DNA of 64,000 bases from Enterobacter sp. JUb54 (GCF_014298075.1 NZ_CP060418.1:1178001-1242000), one strand, 5' to 3'. Numbered from the stretch's first letter, positions 28,507 to 38,426 are shown. The notes: generated by a model from the letters alone, not told the origin. A program made the numbers and translations.

Positions 28507-28660
28507 GTTTCAGGTTCCTTTCTGCGGCGCGGGCCTGTGACCCATGGCTTATCGCGCCGAACGGTGTTTCCGACCATCCGGGGGAGCCATCATACGCAAG
28601 GCGGGGAAGCAGGATATTATCCCGCATCAACTCCGGGAGAATATCCTTCACCTGAAATGG
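28507..28660 (-). promoter_or_regulatory. Structured 5' leader of dmsD, candidate cis-regulatory RNA
   Basis: On the - strand the region folds on paper into nested stems: GGATATT/AATATCC enclosing TCCCG/CGGGA (28610-28647), and a GGCGCG/CGCGCC stem nearer the gene. A ribosome site (AAAGGAACC) precedes the dmsD start. No known riboswitch is assigned; a molybdenum-cofactor RNA is a reasonable idea given the gene. Confidence 0.4.
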
Positions 28661-28668
28661 TCAGGGTA

Positions 28669-28932
28669 TTACTGGGCGTCGCTCTCGGCACCAGACGAAC
28701 GGGTATAGGTAATTTTGAAGGTGTCGTTGGCGCAGTGACCGACCACCTGGGTACCGGGCTGGTCAGGCTGGTCATTCGGCACGATCGCTAAGCTAAAGCC
28801 AGACGCCGGCACGCCGTTGTTGACGATTTTTTGCTGGATATCATTTTTCACGCGCTCGCAGGAATCGGGGGCAGCCAGCACGGAGGTTGAACCCAGCAGC
28901 AGAACCATACATAGCCAGGGTGAACGTTTCAT
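28669..28932 (-). CDS. ynfD: Exported DUF1161 protein YnfD
   Basis: An 87-residue periplasmic protein with signal peptide MKRSPWLCMVLLLGSTSVLA and two Cys (DSCERVKND and GHCANDTFK) that probably form a disulfide, typical of DUF1161. The ATG at 28932 is 6 bp from AAGGAG. Function unknown. Divergent from ynfC with a 104-bp gap. Confidence 0.88.
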   Translation of the reverse strand: MKRSPWLCMVLLLGSTSVLAAPDSCERVKNDIQQKIVNNGVPASGFSLAIVPNDQPDQPGTQVVGHCANDTFKITYTRSSGAESDAQ

Positions 28933-29036
28933 CATAGACTCCTTATATTCAATCCATCTGGTTTTAAGCATAGCAGAACTGGTGTAAACAATTGTATTTG
29001 CTACTATGATTGTAATCTCCACAAAAGGAATCTGGC

Positions 29037-29747
29037 GTGAACAAACGGTTTTTGCTGATATCGGCGGTAATGGTCCTGAGCGCCTGTGATAAGCCGGCGT
29101 CACCGCAAGCATTTACGCCGGAAATGGCGAGTTTTTCCAATGAGTTTGAGTTCGATCCCTTGCGGGGGCCGGTGAAGGATTTCAGCCAGACCCTCTTCGA
29201 CGAACACCACGAGGTGGTGAAGCGGGTGAGCGCCCATATGTCCAGCGAAGGCTGTTTTGACCTGTTGGATTTTGAAGACCGGGAGAATAAAACCGGCGCG
29301 ACGCTGCTGCTGGACGCCAATTTTTATCTCGATGCCAGAACCCGCGAGAAGCGCCTGCGTTTGCAGGGGAAATGCCAGCTTGCTGAGTTACCCTCTGCGG
29401 GCATCGTCTGGGACACGGACGATAACGGATTTGTGATCGCCGCGCGGGGCAAAGAGACCACCGCCACCTACCACTATGACAGCGAAGGCTATCCGACCGG
29501 GAAAACCACGGTGGCGAAAGATGAGCGTTTTACGGTGCGCTCTACGCCGGTGTCTGACCCGCGTAAAAAACTGGATTACACGGCGACCAGCACCTTTAAC
29601 GATCGGCAGTTGGGGAGCGTGTATCAAACCTGCGATTACGATCGCCACGATAACCCGGTGGAGTGTGAACTTCAGGTGATCGACGATAGCGTGCAGCCGC
29701 CATTAACCCGTCGATACACCATTAAAAACAACATCGAATATTACTGA
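29037..29747 (+). CDS. ynfC: Lipoprotein YnfC (UPF0257)
   Basis: A 236-residue predicted lipoprotein with lipobox LSAC at residues 14-17 ([19 protein letters not shown]). GTG start. The family is enteric-specific with no known role. Length equals the E. coli protein. It ends 7 bp inside the converging speG gene. Confidence 0.92.
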   Translation: MNKRFLLISAVMVLSACDKPASPQAFTPEMASFSNEFEFDPLRGPVKDFSQTLFDEHHEVVKRVSAHMSSEGCFDLLDFEDRENKTGATLLLDANFYLDARTREKRLRLQGKCQLAELPSAGIVWDTDDNGFVIAARGKETTATYHYDSEGYPTGKTTVAKDERFTVRSTPVSDPRKKLDYTATSTFNDRQLGSVYQTCDYDRHDNPVECELQVIDDSVQPPLTRRYTIKNNIEYY

Positions 29748-30301
29748 GCCGTAGGCTTCAGCAGCGTCTGACCCTGATTACGGTGTTCGCTAATGTACTG
29801 ATGCTGGAACAGACACATGCGGATGGTGTTGCGGTACTCGCCGTTGATGAAAAACTCATGAATCAGCTCGCCCTCGACCATAAATCCGAGTTTACGGTAG
29901 ATGTGGATCGCTTTTTCATTTTCGCTGTCGACGATCAGATACAGTTTGTACAGATTGAGGACCGTAAAGCCGTAATCCATCGCCAGTTTCGCAGCCCGCG
30001 TCGCCAGCCCTTTGCCCTGATAATCGGGGGAAATGATTATCTGAAACTCGGCGCGGCGGTGGACGTGGTTAATTTCGACCAGCTCGACCAGCCCGGCTTT
30101 TTCGCCATCGCATTCAATCACAAAGCGGCGTTCGCTCTGATCGTGAATGTGTTTATCGTACAGATCGGACAGCTCCACGAAGGCTTCGTAAGGTTCTTCA
30201 AACCAGTAGCGCATCACGCTGGCGTTGTTATCAAGCTGATGGACAAAGCGTAGGTCTTCGCGCTCCAGCGGCCGCAGTTTAATGGTATGAGCGTCAGGCA
30301 T
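29741..30301 (-). CDS. speG: Spermidine N1-acetyltransferase
   Basis: Acetylates spermidine and spermine with acetyl-CoA to neutralise excess polyamine. It has 186 residues, a GNAT fold with the acetyl-CoA loop [18 protein letters not shown] and the polyamine-site acidic N-terminus ([18 protein letters not shown]). The E. coli enzyme is an allosteric dodecamer. It sits between ynfC and ynfB as in E. coli. Confidence 0.96.
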   Translation of the reverse strand: MPDAHTIKLRPLEREDLRFVHQLDNNASVMRYWFEEPYEAFVELSDLYDKHIHDQSERRFVIECDGEKAGLVELVEINHVHRRAEFQIIISPDYQGKGLATRAAKLAMDYGFTVLNLYKLYLIVDSENEKAIHIYRKLGFMVEGELIHEFFINGEYRNTIRMCLFQHQYISEHRNQGQTLLKPTAQ

Positions 30302-30361
30302 GATGATTCCTGTAGATAAAAGCGAACAGGGCGCCCGCAGGCGCCGGACATGAAGGAAGGA

Positions 30362-30703
30362 TTAAGGTGCGATAGTACGGCCGGTGCGGCGATCGAGGCA
30401 GCGCAGGGTGTTCGGTTCCCAGTACGCATTCACGTTCGCGCTTTTCTGGCAGTTATCCTGAGCATCGAAAGCGACGTCGGCCTTATCCCACTCCTTCTCG
30501 GTGCGCGTATTGACCTTCTGGCGCAGTGAACGGGTGTCGTTCCACTGCTCTTTTTCCATGGTGGCCTGCTGGCGGCTTTGCGCGCTATCGCCGGACTCAA
30601 TCACCAGCTTGTTGGTTTGCGCAAAAGACGACGCGGTAAACACCACGGCGCTGACGGCCAGCATCGCCGTCAGGCACCAGCGTTTTTTTTGTGTCATTTT
30701 CAT
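30362..30703 (-). CDS. ynfB: Exported protein YnfB (UPF0482)
   Basis: A 113-residue periplasmic protein with a cleavable signal ([22 protein letters not shown] ends near residue 26). The mature part is charged and contains two Cys (DNCQKS, TLRCLD). ATG at 30703 behind AAGGAA; a GTG one codon earlier is possible. Function unknown. Confidence 0.9.
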   Translation of the reverse strand: MKMTQKKRWCLTAMLAVSAVVFTASSFAQTNKLVIESGDSAQSRQQATMEKEQWNDTRSLRQKVNTRTEKEWDKADVAFDAQDNCQKSANVNAYWEPNTLRCLDRRTGRTIAP

Positions 30704-30845
30704 CACGATTTCCTTTGAGTGATAGCCCTGCGGCCATCTTCAAGTTTACTACATCTCCTGTCGACGGCATACCCGACAAAAGAGTGCGGACAGCGGGGAT
30801 TATCGCGTAACATGGGCTGACCACCCAATCTCTTTACCTGTCTTT

Positions 30846-31172
30846 ATGTTCAAAACAACACTGCTTTTCTTCGCGACGGCGATCTGTGAAATCCTCGGGT
30901 GTTATTTACCCTGGCTGTGGCTAAAGCGTGGCGCGACACCGCTGCTGTTGATCCCCGCCGGCGTGGCGCTGGTGATGTTTGTCTGGCTGCTGACCCTTCA
31001 TCCGGCCGCCAGCGGGCGAGTATACGCCGCCTATGGCGGGGTTTACGTCTGCACCGCGCTGCTGTGGCTGCGTTTTGTCGATGGCGTCAAGCTCAGCCAT
31101 TATGACTGGGCCGGGGCGCTGGTGGCCCTGTGCGGCATGCTGATCATCGTCGCCGGCTGGGGACGCGCCTGA
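30846..31172 (+). CDS. ynfA: SMR-like membrane protein YnfA (UPF0060)
   Basis: A 108-residue, four-helix inner-membrane protein related to small multidrug resistance pumps. The family signature [20 protein letters not shown] covers helix 3. Reported in other enterics to export dyes and biocides; the substrate here is not known. It stands alone, followed by a long regulatory gap. Confidence 0.93.
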   Translation: MFKTTLLFFATAICEILGCYLPWLWLKRGATPLLLIPAGVALVMFVWLLTLHPAASGRVYAAYGGVYVCTALLWLRFVDGVKLSHYDWAGALVALCGMLIIVAGWGRA

Positions 31173-31582
31173 CCGTCCGGTATCATCTCAACGGGCCGCT
31201 ATCGCCTCGATCGGCGGCCTGTCTCTCACGCACTGCGTAGCCCACCTGTTAACCCCGTATTCCCGTTAGAAAATGACGGATCCGCTGTCGCGCGATCCCG
31301 GCTGGATAATGTGATCGGACACCACCTTTTTAAACATCATACTTGTATGGTAGTAGGTCTGATGCTTTAATTTTAAGCGGATGTTCGTAGGGATATCAGG
31401 AAAACAGGGGTAACTCAGCCTGAATCGTCAGCGTAAGACGCATTTGGCTGTTGTGGGTGATGCCCTGAGCGGCATCAGGATTGGCTGACAAACAGACAAC
31501 AAAAAAACCGCCTGACCGTTGCTGAGGGTGACGGGGCGGCGACTGGACGTTGGCACGTTGTGAAACTGGTGAAGGAGAAAAA
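31173..31582. other. rspB upstream region
   Basis: 410 bp without a gene. In E. coli the rspA gene would precede rspB, and no rspA remnant is evident here. It contains a CTTGTATGGTAGT motif at 31342-31354. The rspB ribosome site (AAGGAG) is at its end. Confidence 0.5.
31342..31354. promoter_or_regulatory. Shared rsp-cluster motif, copy 1 (candidate RspR site)
   Basis: CTTGTATGGTAGT, identical over 13 bp to a copy before ydfI at 34120. Here it overlaps CATAC-TT-GTATG, a small palindrome suited to a GntR/FCD dimer such as RspR, encoded at 36533-37219. Confidence 0.5.
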
Positions 31583-32596
31583 ATGAAGAGTATTGTCATT
31601 CGTCAACCCAATGAGCTGGTTATCGAAGAGAGGGCGCGACCGGAACCTGCGACAGGTGAAGTGCGGGTAAAAGTGAAGCTGGCAGGCATCTGCGGATCCG
31701 ATAGCCACATCTATCGCGGGCATAATCCTTTCGCAAAATACCCGCGGGTCATCGGGCACGAATTCTTCGGCGTTATCGATGCCGTGGGTGAGGGCGTGAA
31801 GGACCGTTCGGTCGGCCAGCGCGTCTGCGTCGACCCGGTTATCAGCTGCGGGCATTGTTACCCGTGTTCGGTGGGGAAGCCGAACGTCTGTACGTCACTG
31901 GTGGTGCTTGGCGTGCACCAGGATGGCGGGTTTAGCGAGTATGCCGTCGTCCCGGCCAAAAATGCCTGGCAGGTGCCGGACAGCGTGCCGGACCGTCACG
32001 GTGTGATGGTTGAGCCTTTCACCATTGCCGCCAACGTCACCGGACAGGTGTCGCCGACCTCAAAGGATACGGTGTTGATTTACGGCGCGGGGCCGATGGG
32101 GTTAACCACAATCCAGGTGCTGAAAAATGTGTATAACGTTCAGCAGGTGATTGTCGTGGACCAGATCGCTGAGCGTTTACAAATGACAAAACGCAACGGC
32201 GCGGATCGGGTGATTAATAATGGTGAGCAGTCACTAACTGACTGTCTGCAGGCGGACGGGATCAAGCCGACGCTGATTATTGATGCCGCCTGCCATCCCT
32301 CTATATTGTCAGAAGCCGTAATGCTGGCCTCACCGGCGGCGAGAATCGTTCTGATGGGCTTCTCCACCGAGCCTTCGCTGGTTGCCCAGCAAGGGATTAC
32401 CGGTAAAGAGCTTTCTATATTCTCTTCGCGACTGAATGCCAATAAATTCCCTGTGGTGCTGGAATGGTTAGCGCAGGGGTTAATTGATCCAGAAGCTTTA
32501 ATTACTCATACCTTTGAGTATCAGCACATTGTTGATGCTATCGAACTCTTTGAAAACGACAGGAAAAACTGCTGTAAGGTCTTATTAACTTTTTGA
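31583..32596 (+). CDS. rspB: Zinc-dependent sugar-acid dehydrogenase RspB
   Basis: Medium-chain zinc alcohol dehydrogenase of 337 residues (E. coli RspB 339). The catalytic zinc site shows in GICGSDSH and GHEFFG, and the structural zinc lobe in CGHCYPCSVGKPNVC (four Cys). NAD site IYGAGPMGLTT. Likely oxidises an aldonate or sugar derivative such as D-altronate or D-mannonate type substrates; the exact one is not established. First gene of rspB-ydfJ, with ydfI following behind a terminator. Confidence 0.9.
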   Translation: MKSIVIRQPNELVIEERARPEPATGEVRVKVKLAGICGSDSHIYRGHNPFAKYPRVIGHEFFGVIDAVGEGVKDRSVGQRVCVDPVISCGHCYPCSVGKPNVCTSLVVLGVHQDGGFSEYAVVPAKNAWQVPDSVPDRHGVMVEPFTIAANVTGQVSPTSKDTVLIYGAGPMGLTTIQVLKNVYNVQQVIVVDQIAERLQMTKRNGADRVINNGEQSLTDCLQADGIKPTLIIDAACHPSILSEAVMLASPAARIVLMGFSTEPSLVAQQGITGKELSIFSSRLNANKFPVVLEWLAQGLIDPEALITHTFEYQHIVDAIELFENDRKNCCKVLLTF

Positions 32597-32642
32597 TGTT
32601 AATAATTAATACAAACTCTATATATTTCAATTAGAGAACATA

Positions 32643-34022
32643 ATGATGACTACAGTGAAGAATGAGAGAACAACATCCGACCTCATCCGGGCCGCGGTGT
32701 CCGGATGGTTAGGCACTGCTCTGGAGTTCATGGACTTCCAACTTTATTCTCTGGGGGCGGCACTCGTCTTCCATGAGATATTTTTCCCTGAACAATCGGC
32801 GGCTATGGCACTGATTTTAGCCATGGGAACCTACGGCGCGGGATATATTGCCCGCATCGTTGGGGCGTTTATTTTCGGGCGGATGGGCGATAAAATCGGG
32901 CGAAAAAAAGTGCTGTTTATCACCATTACCATGATGGGGATCTGTACCACCCTGATTGGTATTCTGCCAACCTACGCGCAGGTGGGGATTCTCGCGCCGG
33001 TGCTGCTGGTAACGCTGCGTATTATTCAGGGGCTGGGCGCCGGGGCGGAAATTTCCGGGGCCGGCACCATGTTGGCAGAATATGCGCCGAAGGGTAAGCG
33101 CGGCATTATCTCCTCGCTGGTGGCAATGGGGACCAACTGTGGAACCCTGAGCGCAACCGCCATCTGGGCGGTGATGTTCTTCTTCCTCGACCGTGAAGAG
33201 CTGGTGGCATGGGGCTGGCGTATTCCGTTCCTCGCAAGCGTAGTGGTGATGGTCTTCGCCATCTGGTTGCGTTTGAATCTCAAAGAGAGCCCGGTATTTG
33301 AGCAGGTCAGCGAAGAGGGAAGCCTGCAAAATAGCGCGGCTGAGGAAGAGAATACCTTTGGCGCGATGTTAAAAAGCAAATCCTTCTGGCTGGCCACCGG
33401 GCTGCGTTTTGGTCAGGCCGGCAACTCCGGACTTTTACAGACATTCCTTGCCGGTTACCTGGTGCAAAGCCTGCTGTTTGATAAAGCGATTCCCACCGAC
33501 GCCTTAATGATCAGTTCCGGCATCGGGTTTATTACCATCCCACTGCTGGGATGGCTGTCCGATAAAGTCGGCCGCCGCCTGCCTTATATTATCGTCAATA
33601 TATCGGCCATTCTTTTAGCCTACCCGATGATCTCAATTATTGTTGATAAGAGCTACAGCGTCGGCGCGATTATGGCCTCATTAATTGTTATTCATAATAT
33701 CGCAGTACTTGGCCTGTTTGCGCTCGAGAATATCACCATGGCGGAAATATTCGGCTCGCGTAACCGCTTTACCCGAATGGCTATTTCCAAAGAGACCGGT
33801 GGTCTGGTGGCCGTCGGCTTTGGCCCGGTGCTTGCCGGTATTTTCTGTAATATCACAGGCGCGTGGTGGCCAATTGTCGCGATGCTGATTTGCTACTCGA
33901 TTATCGGCTTAATTTCCGCACTGCTGATGCCGGAAGTGCGCGACCGTGACCTGAGCCTGCTGCACGATGCCGCAGACGAAGCCCCGCAGCATAAAGAAGT
34001 AAGAGCCGGTCAGTTAACCTGA
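32643..34022 (+). CDS. ydfJ: MHS-family sugar-acid transporter YdfJ
   Basis: Inner-membrane proton symporter of the metabolite:H+ symporter group (459 residues, 12 helices). Motifs: FGRMGDKIGRKKVLF in loop 2-3 and RIIQGLGAGAEISGAGTML in helix 5. It probably imports the substrate of RspB and YdfI. It begins 46 bp after rspB in the same direction and ends at a strong terminator. Confidence 0.88.
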   Translation: MMTTVKNERTTSDLIRAAVSGWLGTALEFMDFQLYSLGAALVFHEIFFPEQSAAMALILAMGTYGAGYIARIVGAFIFGRMGDKIGRKKVLFITITMMGICTTLIGILPTYAQVGILAPVLLVTLRIIQGLGAGAEISGAGTMLAEYAPKGKRGIISSLVAMGTNCGTLSATAIWAVMFFFLDREELVAWGWRIPFLASVVVMVFAIWLRLNLKESPVFEQVSEEGSLQNSAAEEENTFGAMLKSKSFWLATGLRFGQAGNSGLLQTFLAGYLVQSLLFDKAIPTDALMISSGIGFITIPLLGWLSDKVGRRLPYIIVNISAILLAYPMISIIVDKSYSVGAIMASLIVIHNIAVLGLFALENITMAEIFGSRNRFTRMAISKETGGLVAVGFGPVLAGIFCNITGAWWPIVAMLICYSIIGLISALLMPEVRDRDLSLLHDAADEAPQHKEVRAGQLT

Positions 34023-34048
34023 TACCGCACCTGACCGACGTTGATGTG

Positions 34049-34073
34049 GCCGGGTGAAACCACCCGGCTTTTT
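34049..34073 (+). terminator. Terminator of rspB-ydfJ
   Basis: Stem GCCGGGTG/CACCCGGC with a 4-nt loop followed by five T. Confidence 0.9.
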
Positions 34074-34119
34074 CATGGCGTCAGTCGCATGATCACCGAG
34101 AGTAAGCGCGATAAATCTT

Positions 34120-34132
34120 CTTGTATGGTAGT
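34120..34132. promoter_or_regulatory. Shared rsp-cluster motif, copy 2
   Basis: CTTGTATGGTAGT, 105 bp before ydfI and identical to copy 1. It lies in the separate ydfI promoter region, so both units probably answer to one regulator. Confidence 0.5.
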
Positions 34133-34236
34133 TGATGGAAATCAAAGATGTCATACCAATTGCATGAGATGGTTTACCTCACAGAGGCATTCTCCTCGAG
34201 AATGGTTGATTAGTAATCATAAAAATGAGAGTCACC

Positions 34237-35703
34237 ATGGAAAACACGCTTTTAACAGCCAAGGCAACGCTTCCTTCTTACGACCGCAGCAAACTGGTGT
34301 CGCGCATCGTCCATCTGGGATTTGGCGCATTTCACCGCGCCCACCAGGCGGTTTACGCCGATATCCTGGCCGCGGAACATGGCAGCGATTGGGGCTACAC
34401 CGAAGTGAACCTGATCGGCGGCGAGCAGCAGATTGCCGATCTGCAACATCAGGATCTGATGTACACCGTCGCCGAAATGTCCGCCGATGCCTGGACCGCG
34501 CGGGTGGTTGGCGTGGTTAAACAGGCGATGCACGCCGAGGTCGACGGTCTCGAAAGCGTGCTGGCGAAGCTGTGTGAACCTCAGGTGGCGATCGTCTCGC
34601 TCACCATTACCGAAAAAGGCTACTGCCACTCACCGGCCACCGGCGAACTGCAGTTGGATCATCCGCTGATTGCCGCCGATATTCGCAACCCGCATCAGCC
34701 AAAATCGGCACCGGGCGTGGTGGTTGAAGCGCTGGCGCGGCGTAAAGCGGCAGGCTTGCCGGCCTTTAGCGTGATGTCCTGCGACAACATGCCGGAAAAC
34801 GGCCACGTGATGCGCAATGTGGTCTGTGCGCTGGCGGGGGCTATCGACGGTGAACTGGCGGCGTGGATTGCAGAACATGTGACTTTCCCGTCCACCATGG
34901 TTGACCGCATTGTACCGGCCGTCACCGCCGATACCCTGGATAAGATTGAACAGCTGACCGGCGTGCGCGATCCTGCCGGCGTGGCGTGCGAGCCGTTCCG
35001 TCAGTGGGTCATTGAGGACAATTTCGTCGCTGGCCGTCCGCAATGGGAAAAGGCGGGGGCTGAGCTGGTCGCCGACGTGGTGCCTTTCGAAGAGATGAAG
35101 CTGCGCATGCTCAACGGCAGCCACTCCTTCCTGGCGTATCTCGGCTACCTGGCTGGATATCAGCACATCAATGACTGCATGCAGGATGAGCATTATCGTC
35201 GTGCGGCCCGGGCTTTAATGCTCAATGAACAGGCGCCGACATTAAAAGTGCAGGGCGTTGACCTGCAGCGCTACGCCGGGCTGCTGATCGACCGCTACAG
35301 TAACCCGGCACTGAAGCACCGTACCTGGCAGATCGCCATGGACGGCAGCCAGAAACTGCCGCAGCGTATGCTGGATTCGGTTCGCTGGCATCTGGCGCAA
35401 GGCAGCGACTTTACCCTGCTGGCGATGGGCGTGGCGGGTTGGATGCGCTACGTCGGTGGTGTTGATGAGCAGGGGCAGGCGATTGAAATTTGCGATCCGC
35501 TGCTGCCGGTGATTCAGCAGGTTGTGCAGAACAGCGTTGAAGGGCCGGAGCGTGTGAAAGCCCTGCTGGGAATTGACGCCATCTTTGGCCGCGATTTACC
35601 GCAGGAAGGCCGTTTCGTCGATGCGGTGACCGATGCCTGGCTGTCGCTGCAAGCGCATGGCGCGAAAGCGACCATCGCTGCCTGGGCTAAAGCACAGGCA
35701 TAA
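34237..35703 (+). CDS. ydfI: Mannitol dehydrogenase family oxidoreductase YdfI (fructuronate reductase-like)
   Basis: Long-chain dehydrogenase of 488 residues, related to fructuronate and tagaturonate reductases, interconverting keto-sugar acids and aldonates with NAD(H). N-terminal nucleotide site [15 protein letters not shown] and the active-site segment [17 protein letters not shown] are visible. The start at 34237 has GAGAG 7 bp upstream. Together with RspB and YdfJ it forms a small sugar-acid pathway. Confidence 0.9.
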   Translation: MENTLLTAKATLPSYDRSKLVSRIVHLGFGAFHRAHQAVYADILAAEHGSDWGYTEVNLIGGEQQIADLQHQDLMYTVAEMSADAWTARVVGVVKQAMHAEVDGLESVLAKLCEPQVAIVSLTITEKGYCHSPATGELQLDHPLIAADIRNPHQPKSAPGVVVEALARRKAAGLPAFSVMSCDNMPENGHVMRNVVCALAGAIDGELAAWIAEHVTFPSTMVDRIVPAVTADTLDKIEQLTGVRDPAGVACEPFRQWVIEDNFVAGRPQWEKAGAELVADVVPFEEMKLRMLNGSHSFLAYLGYLAGYQHINDCMQDEHYRRAARALMLNEQAPTLKVQGVDLQRYAGLLIDRYSNPALKHRTWQIAMDGSQKLPQRMLDSVRWHLAQGSDFTLLAMGVAGWMRYVGGVDEQGQAIEICDPLLPVIQQVVQNSVEGPERVKALLGIDAIFGRDLPQEGRFVDAVTDAWLSLQAHGAKATIAAWAKAQA

Positions 35704-35713
35704 TCTCGTCTAC

Positions 35714-35740
35714 CATGCCGCCAGCCCTGGCGGCATGTTT
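35714..35740 (+). terminator. Terminator of ydfI
   Basis: Perfect 11-bp stem CATGCCGCCAG/CTGGCGGCATG with a 2-base centre (a minimal loop), then TTTATA. Confidence 0.88.
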
Positions 35741-36046
35741 ATATGGTACGGCTGCTCTGACGTAAAATAATGCTGACCAGCATCTTATTGTCTTAGCCCT
35801 GATAGTTTCCGACAAACAGCTTCACACCTTTCGGTAAATAATATTTTACTGCGCCATCCGCTAAAATAATGATCGGGCGCATAGACTATACATATCTTTA
35901 ACTATGCCGAACTAACTATAAATAATTGATGTTTATTTTAACGATTCTGCCGGTCGTCGAGTGGCTTATTTGTGCTGCGTTTAAAATAAATATGGCATGA
36001 TGGCTGCAGTAAAAAATAAATATCCTCGGGATAAGGAGTGCCGACT
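35741..36046. other. AT-rich promoter region of the universal stress protein gene
   Basis: 306 bp, noticeably AT-rich compared with flanking genes. No ORF or clear operator seen. It should carry the usp promoter. Confidence 0.45.
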
Positions 36047-36475
36047 ATGTATAAAAGAATTTTATTACCTGTCGATGTGTTCGAAATGGATTTGAGTGAT
36101 AAAGCGGTACGTCATGCAGAGTTTTTAGCGCAGAGCGAAGGTGAAATTACCCTGCTGAACGTGCTACCCAACAGCAGTCGTTCCATTCTGCGCGGTTTTT
36201 CCGCCGATATTAAAAAGTTCGAAACCTTTATGGAGCAGGAGTCGCAGAAGAAAATGAAGGCTCTGTCTCGTCTGTTCTCCATCCCCGCCTCGCGGATCCA
36301 CTCCCGGGTGGTGTTTGGCAACGTGCGCGATGAAATCGTGGCGATCGGCAATGCCGATGAGTTCGATGTGATTGTGGTGGGCTCACGCACGCCGGGGCTG
36401 TCTACCCATCTGCTTGGCTCGAACGCCGAGTCCATTTTGCGCTATGCCAGAATTCCGGTGCTGGTAGTACGTTAG
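36047..36475 (+). CDS. Universal stress protein, UspG-like
   Basis: A 142-residue cytosolic Usp with the same length as E. coli UspG and a very similar N-terminus (MYKRILLPVDVFEMDLSDKA) and C-terminus (THLLGSNAESILRYARIPVL). The nucleotide-binding motif is GSRTPGLSTHLLGSNA. Usp proteins respond to starvation and oxidative stress. E. coli has no usp gene here, so this looks like an added paralogue within the rsp cluster. ATAAGGAG precedes the ATG. Confidence 0.88.
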   Translation: MYKRILLPVDVFEMDLSDKAVRHAEFLAQSEGEITLLNVLPNSSRSILRGFSADIKKFETFMEQESQKKMKALSRLFSIPASRIHSRVVFGNVRDEIVAIGNADEFDVIVVGSRTPGLSTHLLGSNAESILRYARIPVLVVR

Positions 36476-36494
36476 GGATTGCCATTCAGAAACC

Positions 36495-36523
36495 GCGGCA
36501 GCGGTGATATTTTCTGCTGCCGC
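36495..36523. terminator. Hairpin between usp and rspR
   Basis: Stem GCGGCAGC/GCTGCCGC with a 13-nt loop between converging genes. The T-run is poor in both directions. Confidence 0.5.
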
Positions 36524-36532
36524 CAGATTCGA

Positions 36533-37219
36533 TTATTCTTCGCTAAACCAGTCGCTATTTTCCTGACGAATTAACAGCACCGATTCACTAATTTCGTGCA
36601 GGTGAACGTTCATTGCCTTGCCCACCGCTTCAACATCACGCTTTTCCAGCGCCTGGAATATTTCATGGTGCTGGCGCAGGAGCATATCCGGAGGGGTGAC
36701 GTGGTCGAGGCTCATATAACGCACACGGTCAATCGTCGCCTTAATATTCTCTACCGTATCCCAGGCGAGTTGACAGTCGGCAATCGTCGACAGCTTCTGA
36801 TGAAATTCATCATCCAGCTGGAAGAAATCATTTAATTGCTGACGTTCAACGGCGATACGCTGCTGGGTAAGATTTTGCTCAAGCTGGTAGATTTGCTCGG
36901 CAGTGATCATCCCGGCGGCGCGGCGGACTACCGCACATTCGATAGCCTGGCGGACGAAGCAGCCGTTGCGAACCTGCGACAGCGAGATTTTATTGACGTA
37001 GCTACCGCGCTGCGGGCGGATCTGAATCAGGCCGTTTTCGGCCAGTTTGATAAACGCCTCGCGCACCGGCTGGCGTGAAACATTAAAGCGCACAGACACT
37101 TCTTTCTCAGACAGCGGGGTACCCGGAGGGATCAAACAGTGGACGATATCACTGCGAAGGATGCGGTAAATTTGCTGATTGACAGGTTGTGTCGGATTGA
37201 GTTGCGATTCTGCGGCCAT
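36533..37219 (-). CDS. rspR: GntR/FCD-family regulator RspR
   Basis: A 228-residue regulator of the FadR subgroup (same length as E. coli YdfH/RspR), with N-terminal winged helix ([20 protein letters not shown]) and C-terminal FCD effector domain with metal ligands ([30 protein letters not shown]). In E. coli it represses rspAB. Here it is transcribed against the rsp genes and is the likely binder of the shared 13-bp motif. Confidence 0.92.
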   Translation of the reverse strand: MAAESQLNPTQPVNQQIYRILRSDIVHCLIPPGTPLSEKEVSVRFNVSRQPVREAFIKLAENGLIQIRPQRGSYVNKISLSQVRNGCFVRQAIECAVVRRAAGMITAEQIYQLEQNLTQQRIAVERQQLNDFFQLDDEFHQKLSTIADCQLAWDTVENIKATIDRVRYMSLDHVTPPDMLLRQHHEIFQALEKRDVEAVGKAMNVHLHEISESVLLIRQENSDWFSEE

Positions 37220-37280
37220 TGATGGTTACTTTTAGTGGATTATAAGCGTTATTTTACGCGTATTTTATCGGTTAGCCCAT

Positions 37281-37303
37281 ACCCGGCCGTCAAGCGGCCG
37301 GGT
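37281..37303 (-). terminator. Inverted repeat after ydfG
   Basis: Perfect 9-bp arms ACCCGGCCG/CGGCCGGGT with a 5-nt loop, 9 bp after the ydfG stop. No T-run. Confidence 0.5.
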
Positions 37304-37311
37304 GGCGAGAT

Positions 37312-38061
37312 TTAACCAGCGCGATGAACGCTCAGACCGGCAAAGCTCTGGCTTACCGGCATCATTTCCAGGGTGTTGATGTTGACATGCGCCGGCAGGT
37401 TCGCGACCCACCATACCGCTTCGGTAACATCTTCCGGCGTCAGCGCCTGGGTGTTCTCATAAGTTTTACCGGCTTTGCTGTCATCACCTTTAAAGCGCAC
37501 GTTAGAAAACTCGGTGCCGCCAACCAGGCCTGGTTCAACATCGGTCACGCGGATCGCTGTGCCGTGCAGGTCGGTACGCAGGTTGAGGCTGAACTGGCGG
37601 ACGAAGGCTTTGGTCGCCCCGTAGACGTTCCCGCCGGCATAAGGCCAGCTACCGGCAGTGGAGCCGATATTGATGATGTGACCGCGGTTACGCTCGACCA
37701 TACCCGGTAAAACCGCACGGGTCATGTAGACCAGCCCTTTGTTGTTGGTATCGATCATATCTTCCCAGTCTTCGACGCTGGCTTTGTGCGCCGGCTCGAG
37801 ACCAAGCGCCAGACCGGCGTTATTGACCAGTACATCGATGGCCTGCCACTCTGCCGGCAGTCCGGCAATCATCTCTTCGATGGCGGCGCGGTTGCGGACG
37901 TCCAGCTGCACCGGATAAAGGTTGTCGCCGAGCTCATCTTTTAATGTTTTCAGTCGCTCTTCACGACGTCCGGTGGCGATCACTTTGTGGCCGTTGGCGA
38001 TAAAACGGCGAGTCATACTTTCACCAAAACCTGCGGTTGCACCAGTAACCAGAATAATCAT
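37312..38061 (-). CDS. ydfG: NADP-dependent 3-hydroxy acid dehydrogenase YdfG
   Basis: Short-chain dehydrogenase of 249 residues that oxidises L-allo-threonine, serine and 3-hydroxy acids, and reduces malonic semialdehyde. Rossmann motif TGATAGFG at residues 6-13, catalytic Ser in NIGSTAGSW, and YGATK for Tyr/Lys. The start at 38061 follows CAGGAG. The malonic semialdehyde link fits loosely with malonate use elsewhere in the window, without shared control. Confidence 0.94.
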   Translation of the reverse strand: MIILVTGATAGFGESMTRRFIANGHKVIATGRREERLKTLKDELGDNLYPVQLDVRNRAAIEEMIAGLPAEWQAIDVLVNNAGLALGLEPAHKASVEDWEDMIDTNNKGLVYMTRAVLPGMVERNRGHIINIGSTAGSWPYAGGNVYGATKAFVRQFSLNLRTDLHGTAIRVTDVEPGLVGGTEFSNVRFKGDDSKAGKTYENTQALTPEDVTEAVWWVANLPAHVNINTLEMMPVSQSFAGLSVHRAG

Positions 38062-38426
38062 CATCGCTCCTGTCAATTTTCTCATTAAGCCCCGAACCAC
38101 GCGCACAACTGTAGAGGGCTGGCAATATCATCAGCACTGTAGCGACAAAAGAAAACGGCGTCTACCTTCAGCGCGTGAGCAATACGTTTCCAAAACAGGG
38201 TATTGCGATGACGGGAAAAGGTTGATAACGCCGACGGCAGAGGGCCATTTTCGGGCGATTTTGTCGAAAAATAAACTGCGCGGCATTCATGGCATCAATT
38301 GATCATCGCGGCATTTTGCCGATTGTTATTCTGCGCGCCGCGCCCGTTGGGCTGCCATTTTTGGTGGGGATTCCCTATTGTACCTGCCCGCTGTGGCGGG
38401 GCTTTTGATGACAGGAGATTGAACAG
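38062..38426. other. Gap between ydfG and a small membrane protein gene
   Basis: 365 bp. Holds the ydfG promoter (-) and, near its end, a CCCGC-TGTG-GCGGG hairpin followed by CTTTTG at 38387-38407, just before the 40-residue ORF. E. coli ydfZ would lie in this neighbourhood; no homologue is seen. Confidence 0.45.

Noticed and set aside
28427-28651. 74-codon frame on - covering the dmsD leader
   Set aside because: Overlaps the dmsD start in another frame and ends in Arg-rich nonsense; the region is better explained as a structured leader.
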